Part shown: one piece after another, positions 1-6,557 of the stretch | How the letters are laid out: each line of letters begins with the position of its first letter | How positions within the stretch are numbered: position 1 is the first letter of the stretch | Assembly (NCBI GenBank): GCA_007126175.1 | Contig: SLBU01000076.1 | Coordinates: forward strand, 1-13,423 | DNA length: 13,423 bases | Source of the DNA: Kiritimatiellia bacterium | GTDB taxonomy: Bacteria; Verrucomicrobiota; Kiritimatiellia; UBA8416 | Direction of reading: 5' to 3' | Position numbers and translations under genes: made by a program | The notes under the pieces: generated by a model | What the model was told of the DNA's origin: nothing | Seen by the model: the letters and a program-made list of their open reading frames with translations, nothing else | The model's database searches: none

Positions 1-526
1 CCAACCGTAACGGTAAGGGAGAAACCAGAAAAACCACAGCAGCCAGGCTGGCAGTCGACTCGCCAAACAAGTCGCGCGAAAAAACCCACACCCCCACAGC
101 GCTCAACAGCACCAGGAGAATGCTCAAGGGGATGATGGCGCGCGTTTCCGCATCCAGATACCCCCACTCCGAAAAAACATAGCCGGGTCGAACCAAACGC
201 AACACACCTGCCAGCAAGCGTGGATACAGCGGCGCATGCCATAAAGCAGGAATGGCACCCGCAACCCCATCGGCCGGAAGATCCAGCAACCATACATCAA
301 AGGGGCGTACAACGTGGCTCACAAACCCGCGCCCGCCTGCCAGATTCCGTGCAAGATCCGCCTGCTCCATAACCTCAGGAACCTGCAACCCTTGAAACTG
401 TAGCAAGGCATACAGCCCCAACCCGCAGCACCCCAGTAACAATGCAGCCCCAAAACGCCAGAAAACCCGCCCCCCGAGACCACCTGACTGCATGCCGTAC
501 GCATATTCATCCGTCTGCATCGCCAT
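1..526 (-). CDS. Membrane glycosyltransferase-like protein (GT-C / GT39-like), N-terminal part, cut by the left edge
   Basis: Reading the minus strand from the ATG at 526 gives 175 residues without a stop before the window ends. The start has a good ribosome site (GGAGG, 5 bases upstream) and lies 20 bases inside the end of the response-regulator gene. A hydrophobic segment at about residues 25-44 is followed by a loop with QADLARNLAGGRGF (about 54-67) and a VRPF stretch. Two more hydrophobic stretches follow, at about 130-150 and from 160 on. One transmembrane helix, then a loop with an 'A-NL--G-GF' motif, then many helices is the N-terminal layout of ArnT/PMT-like GT-C enzymes, which move sugars from polyprenyl-phosphate donors on the outer face of the inner membrane. 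The usual acidic residues of the first loop are only partly recognisable (E and D near 51-56). Family is inferred; donor and acceptor are unknown. A second ATG at 520 is a weaker start. Confidence 0.6.
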   Translation of the reverse strand, partial: MAMQTDEYAYGMQSGGLGGRVFWRFGAALLLGCCGLGLYALLQFQGLQVPEVMEQADLARNLAGGRGFVSHVVRPFDVWLLDLPADGVAGAIPALWHAPLYPRLLAGVLRLVRPGYVFSEWGYLDAETRAIIPLSILLVLLSAVGVWVFSRDLFGESTASLAAVVFLVSPLPLRL

Positions 527-1964
527 CACTACCTCCCCCGGCTGCCGGATCAACCTGCCTGCTGTCAGCACGCTCTTCCTGCTCATATTGTTTTAGCTTA
601 CGATGCAGCGTCCGCCTACTAATCCCCAGCACGTCCGCAGCTTTCGTACGGTTGCCCCCCTGCTGCGCGAGCGCCTCCAAAATCAGGCTCTTCTCCGTAT
701 CCGCCAACGAATGCCCCCCCGCTGCGGCAGCAGCAACCGGACGCGGCCTGCGCCCCCCCCCGAGGCCCTCGGTGCCACGCACAGCCTGCCGAATGTTCAC
801 CGGTATGTCCCGTACCCCCAAGCGATCACCACGCGTCAATACCACCATCTTCTCTATCGTGTTGCGCAGCTCGCGTATATTGCCGGGCCAACCATACCCC
901 CCCAGCAACTCGATCGCATCCGGAGAAATCCCATCCACCATCTTGTTGTTGCGCCCCGCAAACTCTGCCATAAAATGGCCACACAACAGTGGCAGATCAT
1001 CTAGCCGCTCCCGTAGTGGGGGCATCGTGATATTCACAACGTCCAGCCGGAAGAACAAATCCTCGCGAAACCGCCCTTGATCCACCCACGCACGCAAATC
1101 ACGATTGGTCGCGGCCACCAGACGAATATCAACCTCCACCGGCTCGCTGCCCCCCACACGTTCAAAACAGCGTTCCTCAAGGACACGCAACAACTTCACT
1201 TGGACAGAAGGGTCTATCTCCGATATCTCATCCAGAAACAAGGTCCCCCCATCGGCCGATTCAAAACGACCCTTGCGACGTGCCACCGCCCCGGTGAATG
1301 CCCCTTTCTCATGCCCGAACAATTCACTCTCCAGTAGCGTATCCGACAACGCCGCACAGTGCACCGCAACAAAGGGACCCTTCGAACGCATACTTAACCG
1401 ATGCACCGCATGCGCCACCAGCTCCTTGCCTGTACCGCTCTCCCCCTGAATCAGAACGGTCGCCTGCGAAGGGGATGCTTGCCGGATAATGTCGAACATA
1501 TCCTGCATCACCGGCGCGGCACCAATGATATTCTCCAAACCATACTTGTGGTCCAGCTCCTCTCGCAACTGCCGATTCTCACTCTCTACATCCCGCGAGC
1601 GCAAGGCCCGCTGCAGCAACAGATCCAGATGATCCAAATTCACCGGCTTCATCAAAAAATCGTAGGCCCCTGCCTTCATCGCCTCCACGGCAACCTCGAC
1701 ATTCCCGTAGGCCGTAAGCAGAATCGATACCAGATCCGGATGGTGCGCACGGGCACGCTGGAGCAGCGTGACGCCATCCATTCCAGGCATCCGCACATCA
1801 CTCAACAACACGTCCACACCTCTTTCGTGCAGAATCTGCAGCGCACGATCGCCACTCTCTGCCAGAACCACATCGTAGCCCCGCCGCAACGCACGCTGCA
1901 ATCCATCGCGCGTATTGCGATCATCATCCACAATCAGAACCCTTGGCTTGTGCGCCACCGTCAT
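507..1964 (-). CDS. Sigma-54-dependent response regulator, NtrC/AtoC family
   Basis: The 485-residue protein has the full three-domain plan. The receiver domain covers about 1-120, with acidic pocket DDD at 13-15, phospho-acceptor D56 (LLSDVRMPGMDG) and K106. The AAA+ domain covers about 145-385, with Walker A GESGTGKE 174-181, the sigma-54 contact loop GAFTGA 221-226, Walker B TLFLDE 241-246 and an arginine-finger region near FREDLFFRL. A Gly/Ala/Arg-rich linker (about 399-417) leads to a Fis-type helix-turn-helix at about 422-460 (GNRTKAADVLGISRRTLHRKL). Every residue needed to activate sigma-54 polymerase is present. Its ATG overlaps the TGA of the upstream kinase (ATGA), so that kinase is almost certainly its phosphodonor. 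The tail after the HTH is low-complexity and Gly/Asp-rich. Targets are unknown; no convincing -24/-12 promoter was seen in the window. Confidence 0.96.
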   Translation of the reverse strand: MTVAHKPRVLIVDDDRNTRDGLQRALRRGYDVVLAESGDRALQILHERGVDVLLSDVRMPGMDGVTLLQRARAHHPDLVSILLTAYGNVEVAVEAMKAGAYDFLMKPVNLDHLDLLLQRALRSRDVESENRQLREELDHKYGLENIIGAAPVMQDMFDIIRQASPSQATVLIQGESGTGKELVAHAVHRLSMRSKGPFVAVHCAALSDTLLESELFGHEKGAFTGAVARRKGRFESADGGTLFLDEISEIDPSVQVKLLRVLEERCFERVGGSEPVEVDIRLVAATNRDLRAWVDQGRFREDLFFRLDVVNITMPPLRERLDDLPLLCGHFMAEFAGRNNKMVDGISPDAIELLGGYGWPGNIRELRNTIEKMVVLTRGDRLGVRDIPVNIRQAVRGTEGLGGGRRPRPVAAAAAGGHSLADTEKSLILEALAQQGGNRTKAADVLGISRRTLHRKLKQYEQEERADSRQVDPAAGGGSDGDADG

Positions 1965-3214
1965 GCTTGTCCTCCTTCCTGCCCTTGCCGCTCTTCCGGT
2001 TCTTTCTCCGCTGGGGCGGGCAGCCGCATCCGACGCCCCGTATACGGCAAATACATCGAAACCTGCGTGCCTTCTTCAGGCTTACTCATCAGCTCAAGGT
2101 GTCCGCCATGATCCTGCACAATCCGCTGCACGATCATCAACCCCAGCCCCGAACCCGTCGACTTCGTCGTGTGATACGGCTCAAACACACGCCCCAACTC
2201 CGCTGCATCAATCCCGACGCCCGTATCCCGGAACGCCACACAAAGAAACTCCCCGTCATGACGAAGCTCAATCCGCAATACCCCACCATCCGGCATCGCC
2301 TGAAAAGCATTCTTGATGATATTAAAAAATACCTGCTTGATCTGGGAGGCATCCAATCGAATTTCCGGCAACCCACCCGGAGCTGCAATATCGATCCGGA
2401 TCGCCCGATTGCGCACCTCATGCCGCAACAACGTGAGACTCTCTTCCAATAAACGCTCGATGCGCACAGGCTCCAACTTCGGACGCGTCGGACGTATCGC
2501 CCGCAAAAACTGCGTGATAATCAAATCCAGGCGTGAAACCTCCGACCGCGCAACATCAACCAGCTCGTGCAAACTGCCCATTTCGGTGCTGATGGTTTCA
2601 AGCAAACGAACTTGGTGCGACGGATCCTCCGCCGACTCGCGTAACGCTCGAATATCACGATCCAGTAACTGCAAGTGAATATTCAACGCATTCAGGGGGT
2701 TGCCGATCTCGTGCGCAACCCCCGCCGCCAGCAATTGCACCGCATTCATGCGCTCGGATTGCAACACAGACGCCTCCTGCAAACGCTCACGCGTAACATC
2801 CCGTAAAATAACCACTGCACCGCTGTCGTGCGTATGCTCCCCCGATAACGGTACAACATAAAAATTCACAATCCGATGTTCGGGGTAACGCAACTCAATC
2901 TCACGCGTGATCAACCGGGACCACTCTTCAGAATCCGGATCCAGAATATGATCCCAGTCCAAATCCTCCATGAAACGCGTCACTGGCTTGCCAATAACAT
3001 GGTCCGGCTGAAACCCAAGGATTTGCCCCGCGGCACGATTGGCATAACTCAGACGCCCCATGGCATCCACCACCAGGACCCCCTCCTGGATCGCCTGGAA
3101 AATCATCTCCAGCAAGCCCCGCTCGCGCGCCAAATGCATGAAATGCGTCTGCAGGCTTTCAGGGTCCAGCCGATCGATGCGGTCTATGAGCTTGTCGAGA
3201 AAGATGGATTTCAT
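1961..3214 (-). CDS. Soluble PAS-domain sensor histidine kinase, NtrB/AtoS-like
   Basis: The 417-residue cytoplasmic kinase has a short N-terminal helical region (about 1-38) and a PAS domain (about 39-145, EGVLVVDAMGRLSYANRAA). The dimerisation/phospho-acceptor helix carries the H-box AHEIGNPLNALNIH (H168). The ATPase domain has the N-box around N302 (NIIKNAFQAM), G1 DTGVGI 330-335, the F-box region FEPYHTTK and G2 GSGLGL 354-359. There is no transmembrane segment or signal peptide, so the signal is presumably intracellular and sensed through PAS. The ATG at 3214 was chosen because the protein then starts at the amphipathic helix; the longer reading frame begins with a GTG at 3274 upstream of a promoter-like sequence. 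No Shine-Dalgarno precedes this ATG. It is the first gene of the kinase-regulator-glycosyltransferase operon and ends in an ATGA overlap with the regulator. Confidence 0.93.
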   Translation of the reverse strand: MKSIFLDKLIDRIDRLDPESLQTHFMHLARERGLLEMIFQAIQEGVLVVDAMGRLSYANRAAGQILGFQPDHVIGKPVTRFMEDLDWDHILDPDSEEWSRLITREIELRYPEHRIVNFYVVPLSGEHTHDSGAVVILRDVTRERLQEASVLQSERMNAVQLLAAGVAHEIGNPLNALNIHLQLLDRDIRALRESAEDPSHQVRLLETISTEMGSLHELVDVARSEVSRLDLIITQFLRAIRPTRPKLEPVRIERLLEESLTLLRHEVRNRAIRIDIAAPGGLPEIRLDASQIKQVFFNIIKNAFQAMPDGGVLRIELRHDGEFLCVAFRDTGVGIDAAELGRVFEPYHTTKSTGSGLGLMIVQRIVQDHGGHLELMSKPEEGTQVSMYLPYTGRRMRLPAPAEKEPEERQGQEGGQA

Positions 3215-3224
3215 ACTGAACCCG

Positions 3225-3253
3225 TTAATATAACACTGCCGGGAACATGTCAA
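3225..3253 (-). promoter_or_regulatory. Candidate sigma-70 promoter for the kinase-regulator operon
   Basis: On the minus strand a perfect TTGACA (3248-3253) lies 17 bases from TATTAA (3225-3230). Transcription would begin near 3218, only a few bases before the kinase ATG at 3214, which implies an almost leaderless message. This fits the absence of a ribosome-binding site there. A TATATT at a 15-base spacing is a less likely -10. Confidence 0.5.
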
Positions 3254-3341
3254 GATGTCACACGAAACCACCACAATCTTTGCGACACAATGACCCGCAC
3301 CGCAGCGCGGAGACCCCCAAATGATGCAGCGGTGAAACTTT

Positions 3342-3436
3342 ATTCAATCGTCAATCGTTCTCGTCGCCCGCTCTCGTCGGCCGGTGGACGATAGCGGGCG
3401 ACGAGAGCGGAATACGAGTTTGGAAAACGATTGAAG
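3342..3436. repeat. Nested palindromic intergenic element downstream of the PfkB gene
   Basis: A long inverted repeat has arms at 3360-3378 and 3387-3405 (18 of 19 positions pair) with an 8-base loop. It extends with wobble pairs to about 3355-3410. Outside it is a second inverted pair, TCAATCGTT (3351-3359) and AACGATTGA (3426-3434). TCAATCG is also tandemly duplicated at 3344-3357. Within each arm a CGACGAG-type unit recurs about every 13 bases. The element directly follows the PfkB stop codon. It could act as a transcript end or mRNA-stabilising hairpin, but no T-run follows the stem on the minus strand, so it is not a standard intrinsic terminator. Its form resembles a REP/MITE-type chromosomal repeat; copy number cannot be judged from one window. 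Confidence 0.75.
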
Positions 3437-4378
3437 TTACTGGCTAAGAGCCTGCATCTTGATCTTTGGCAGAAGCACGGCGACGCGTTCGGCGTCGATT
3501 CCCCCAGGCTCTGCCACTTCTGCATTGGCTGTCCCGCAAGCAAGCCCGAAGGCAAACGCTTCCGGCAAGGACTGTCCTGCCGCCAAGGCCAAGGCCATGC
3601 CGGCATTCACACAGTCCCCACTCCCGAGCGCACTCACCACTTTCACAGCAGGAACTTCGTACGCCCAAGCCCCCGCGGAGGTCACCAGAAAAGCGGTTTG
3701 CGCACCCTGCGTAATACCAACACTCCCCGCACCAGCCGCAAGCAAACGGCGGGAAAGTCGAATCACGCCAGCCTCTCCATCTTGGCCAACGCTCGAGCGC
3801 ACTTCATCTGCATTGATTTTTACCACATCTGGCGCAGCCGATAGCGCAGCCGACAGCGCCGGACCAGACGTATCCAAAATCACAGGAACCTGCGCCGCGC
3901 GAATCAGGGCCGGATAAAATTCCAGCGATGCATGCTGCGGCATGGTCCCTGCAAGAATCACCGCTCCATCATCAATGCCCCGTATGCATGCGCAACAATG
4001 CGCTACCAGGGCCTCCCAAGCCGCAGCATCAAGCTGCGGCCCTTCCTCAACAAGTTCCGTAAAAGGACTGCCATCCGACGGCAAGAGCGTCTGACATATA
4101 CGCACTGGCGCATCAACTGCCAGGAACCCACGGCAATCCAAACCTTCGGCCTGCAGCAATCCCGCAATATCCCGCCCCGAACTTCCCCCCGAAAAACCGC
4201 CCAGTACCGGATCACCACCTAATCGCTTTAGCGCCCGCGCTGCATTGACAGCCTTGCCGGCCGCATTCAAGGTCACGCTATCACTGCGGTTGACCGTCCC
4301 CGGCACGAAGGATGGCATAAACAATGTGCGCTGTAACGCCGGGTACGCCCCCGCACAAAAAAAACGTTTTCTCTGCAT
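3437..4378 (-). CDS. PfkB-family sugar kinase (1-phosphofructokinase / hexose kinase type)
   Basis: The 313-residue ribokinase-fold enzyme is predicted to transfer phosphate from ATP to a sugar or sugar phosphate. The N-terminal substrate loop contains GKAVNAARAL (41-50), the counterpart of the PfkB signature G-K-G-x-N-V-A. A KINADEV segment (187-193) corresponds to the KxNxxE motif of 1-phosphofructokinases. The C-terminal signature is ALGSGDCVNAG (250-260), with D255 as the expected catalytic base in the GxGD anion hole. Two glycines of signature 1 are alanine or replaced, which makes the substrate uncertain. Start: the ATG at 4378 has AAGGG nine bases upstream. The ATG at 4387 abuts that site, and the longer frame to 4468 encodes no family-like sequence. 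It is a single-gene unit divergent from the mevalonate operon, with a strong promoter in the shared spacer. Confidence 0.88.
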   Translation of the reverse strand: MQRKRFFCAGAYPALQRTLFMPSFVPGTVNRSDSVTLNAAGKAVNAARALKRLGGDPVLGGFSGGSSGRDIAGLLQAEGLDCRGFLAVDAPVRICQTLLPSDGSPFTELVEEGPQLDAAAWEALVAHCCACIRGIDDGAVILAGTMPQHASLEFYPALIRAAQVPVILDTSGPALSAALSAAPDVVKINADEVRSSVGQDGEAGVIRLSRRLLAAGAGSVGITQGAQTAFLVTSAGAWAYEVPAVKVVSALGSGDCVNAGMALALAAGQSLPEAFAFGLACGTANAEVAEPGGIDAERVAVLLPKIKMQALSQ

Positions 4379-4432
4379 CAATACCATCCCTTGGAAAATC
4401 GCACCAACCAAACGCTGACACCCACATCGAAC

Positions 4433-4487
4433 GATTGCATGGGATTGCATTATCAACAGGAATACCATACGCTGTCAAAATGCAATC
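4433..4487. promoter_or_regulatory. GATTGCAT repeat cluster (two direct copies, one inverted), putative operator or start-codon hairpin
   Basis: GATTGCAT occurs at 4433-4440 and 4443-4450, starting exactly 10 bases apart. Its reverse complement ATGCAATC occurs at 4480-4487, where the first three bases are the HMG-CoA reductase start codon. The copies flank and touch the PfkB promoter and cover the reductase start. Either a DNA-binding regulator site serves both divergent genes, or the plus-strand transcript can pair 4443-4450 with 4480-4487 and hide the start codon. Confidence 0.45.
4449..4478 (-). promoter_or_regulatory. Strong candidate sigma-70 promoter for the PfkB-family kinase
   Basis: The minus strand reads TTGACA (4473-4478), an 18-base spacer, then GATAAT (4449-4454), which is 6/6 and 5/6 to consensus. 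Predicted start of transcription is near 4442, leaving a leader of about 64 bases to the ATG at 4378. The -10 overlaps one GATTGCAT repeat and another abuts the -35, so the promoter looks operator-controlled. Confidence 0.6.
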
Positions 4488-5523
4488 AACAAAAAATCAA
4501 TTTGCACAAATCCCCATGCGCTGGGTAGGACCGATTCATATGGTGTGGAAGGGCGAACAAGAAACCTTTCATATCCCACTGGCAACGTTCGAGTCTCCAC
4601 TATGGCCATCAACCGCCCGTGGTGCCAAAATCTCGCGCTTAACCAACGGCATCCACGTTGCCGTGGGTGACGAAAGGATGGCGCGCTCCATCCTGCTCGA
4701 AGCCCCTTCAGCCATGGAAGCTCTTGCAACCATGCAACACATCCTGCAGAACACTGCTATCATCCGCGATGCGGTGAATGCAACCACCCGACACGGACGC
4801 TTTTGCGATGTCCACGGACAGGTCGCCGGACACCTACTCTACCTACGGATCGAAATGCAAACAGGCGATGCCGCTGGACACAATATGGTCACCGCTGCCG
4901 CCGAAGCCGCGCTACAGGCCATCTGCAAACAATTCCCGCACCTCAAATACGGCTCTCTTTCTGCCAATATGTGCACCGATAAAAAAAATGCCGCCATCAA
5001 TGGATTATTGGGAAGAGGACATTATACCATTGCCGAAATACGTATTCCCGCGGAGATATGCAGGCAACACTTGCGCACGACCCCTGCGCGCCTGGCCAAG
5101 CTGAACCAACAGAAGAACTGGGTCGGGTCCATGCTCGCCGGCAGTGTCCGCTCCGCCAATGCCCATGTCGCCAACATTCTCCTGGCTGCCTATCTCGCCA
5201 CCGGACAGGATGCCGCCAATATTGTCGAGGGCTCACAAGCATTTACCCTTGCGGAAGAACAAGAGGATGATCTGCTCTTTTCGCTAACCCTCCCCAATCT
5301 CATCGTCGGCACCGTCGGCAATGGAAAACACCTCCCCTTTGTGGAAGAAAATCTGATGCGCCTCGGATGCCGACAAACACGCCCCAACGGTGAAAATGCA
5401 ACACGGCTCGCGGCTATGATCGGTGCCGCAACCTTATGCAGCGAATTATCCCTCCTGGCTGCCCTGACCAACCCCGATGAACTGATGCGTACCCACCGCA
5501 AGCTGGAACGAAAACAACCATGA
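4480..5523 (+). CDS. mvaA: Hydroxymethylglutaryl-CoA reductase, class I-like
   Basis: The enzyme reduces HMG-CoA to mevalonate with NAD(P)H. The 347-residue reading keeps all four catalytic residues known from class I enzymes: Glu in ATFESPL (E38), Lys in CTDKKNAAIN (K168 or K169), Asp in TGQDAAN (D244) and a C-terminal His in MRTHRK (H339). The nucleotide-binding loop DAAGHNM (130-136) corresponds to the class I DAMGMNM motif. AGSVRSANAHVAN (220-232) and LPNLIVGTVGNGKHLPF (271-287) are further family blocks. No membrane domain is present. It is short compared with about 400 or more residues in many HMGRs. Start: ATG 4480 begins just before the conserved N-terminus; frame extension to 4324 would run across the PfkB promoter and into the PfkB gene. 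No good Shine-Dalgarno is seen; ATG 4516 is an alternative. It is first in the operon and ends in an ATGA overlap with the isomerase. Confidence 0.92.
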   Translation: MQSTKNQFAQIPMRWVGPIHMVWKGEQETFHIPLATFESPLWPSTARGAKISRLTNGIHVAVGDERMARSILLEAPSAMEALATMQHILQNTAIIRDAVNATTRHGRFCDVHGQVAGHLLYLRIEMQTGDAAGHNMVTAAAEAALQAICKQFPHLKYGSLSANMCTDKKNAAINGLLGRGHYTIAEIRIPAEICRQHLRTTPARLAKLNQQKNWVGSMLAGSVRSANAHVANILLAAYLATGQDAANIVEGSQAFTLAEEQEDDLLFSLTLPNLIVGTVGNGKHLPFVEENLMRLGCRQTRPNGENATRLAAMIGAATLCSELSLLAALTNPDELMRTHRKLERKQP

Positions 5524-6557
5524 TCTCCAATATCCAAACGCGCAAAAAAGAACACGTTACCATTGCCCGCCATTCCAAAGATGCCGACCGCCGCAAATAC
5601 CACTTCGATGCGATCAAACTCGTCCACCGCGCCCTACCCGAAATCCATTATGATGCCGTGAGCACCTCCACGCACTTTCTCCATAAGAAACTCGCGTTCC
5701 CGCTCCTGATATCCAGCATGACGGGGGGTACCGGCGCGGATCTCGCCTATATCAACCGCAATCTGGCAACCGCCGCCAATGCCGTCGGCGTTGCCATTGC
5801 CACCGGCTCCATGCGGATACTGCTCGAGGATCCCGCTGCCCTCCCCGCTTTTGCGCTGCGCCAGGCAGCACCGGATGTACCGCTCTGCGGAAACCTTGGT
5901 GCCGTACAACTCAACTATGGCGTAACGCCGGACCAAGTCGCCAAACTGGCCGAACAACTCCAGATCGATGCCCTCTTCCTGCATTTCAATCCCTTGCAGG
6001 AAGCCATTCAACCAGAAGGACAAACGCAGTTCGGCGGCCTGACGCCCAAAATCAAAACGCTGGTGGCAACACTGCCCATACCAGTGATTGCCAAGGAGGT
6101 CGGTGCCGGCATCAGCCCGTCCGATGCCAAACGCCTCATGGATGCCGGTATACAATACGTGGAAGTCGCCGGCAGCGGCGGAACATCCTGGAGCAGGATT
6201 GAATATGAACGCGATATGACGTCCGCAAACCCCGGACAATGTTTTCAAGACTGGGGCATCCCCACGCCCGACGCACTGCGCCTGTTGCAGCCGTTCCGCG
6301 ATCGCATCACGCTGATTGCATCAGGCGGCATCCGCACGGGAATCGATATGGCCAAAGCCTGCATTCTCGGCGCTTCCCTTTGCGGCATCGCCCGCCCACT
6401 GCTCGAGCCTGCCTGCCAATCTCCGGAAGCGGTGATCCAACACCTCCAAAACCTGCAACGCGAATTTCACACGGCCATGTTTTTACTCGGCACCCCAACC
6501 CTTGACGACCTGATCAATAACCATACACTCCTCATCGATTACCAAAACCACGCATGA
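5520..6557 (+). CDS. fni: Type 2 isopentenyl-diphosphate delta-isomerase
   Basis: The 345-residue FMN-dependent enzyme interconverts isopentenyl and dimethylallyl diphosphate. Family blocks appear in order: RKKEH (8-12), SSMTGG (65-70) and GSMR (96-99) for FMN contact, GNLGAVQ (124-130), and HFNPLQEAIQPEG (155-167), which contains the catalytic Gln (Q160) and the magnesium-binding Glu (E161). Then follow AKEVGAGIS (191-199), VAGSGGTSW (216-224) and the phosphate-binding IASGGIRTGIDMAKA (266-280). The length is normal for the family. It overlaps the reductase stop and the HMG-CoA synthase start by four bases each, so translation of the three genes is probably coupled. Type 2 isomerases are common partners of bacterial mevalonate pathways, in agreement with this context. 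Confidence 0.96.
   Translation: MISNIQTRKKEHVTIARHSKDADRRKYHFDAIKLVHRALPEIHYDAVSTSTHFLHKKLAFPLLISSMTGGTGADLAYINRNLATAANAVGVAIATGSMRILLEDPAALPAFALRQAAPDVPLCGNLGAVQLNYGVTPDQVAKLAEQLQIDALFLHFNPLQEAIQPEGQTQFGGLTPKIKTLVATLPIPVIAKEVGAGISPSDAKRLMDAGIQYVEVAGSGGTSWSRIEYERDMTSANPGQCFQDWGIPTPDALRLLQPFRDRITLIASGGIRTGIDMAKACILGASLCGIARPLLEPACQSPEAVIQHLQNLQREFHTAMFLLGTPTLDDLINNHTLLIDYQNHA

Noticed and set aside
442..1080. Long plus-strand open frames opposite the response regulator, including a 212-codon one
   Set aside because: They lie antisense to a gene with every expected domain and motif, and their translations are Ser/Pro/Arg-rich shadows with no recognisable domain or ribosome site.
3342..3436. 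Integron attC site or CRISPR fragment
   Set aside because: No GTTRRRY/RYYYAAC core pair is present, there is no integrase, and the repeats are not regularly spaced units with unique spacers.
3437..4378. PfkB-type kinase as the missing mevalonate or phosphomevalonate kinase
   Set aside because: Known mevalonate pathway kinases are GHMP or amino-acid-kinase folds. The motifs here are plain ribokinase/PfkB, and adjacency alone does not support the idea.
4324..4479. N-terminal extension of HMG-CoA reductase by 52 codons
   Set aside because: It would overlap the N-terminus and promoter of the divergent PfkB gene, and the extra residues resemble no reductase sequence.
4379..4479. Sigma-70 promoter for the mevalonate operon on the plus strand
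   Set aside because: The best match (TTGCAT-17-TACGCT ending at 4473) has a poor -10 and lies only seven bases from the start codon, so I do not call it.
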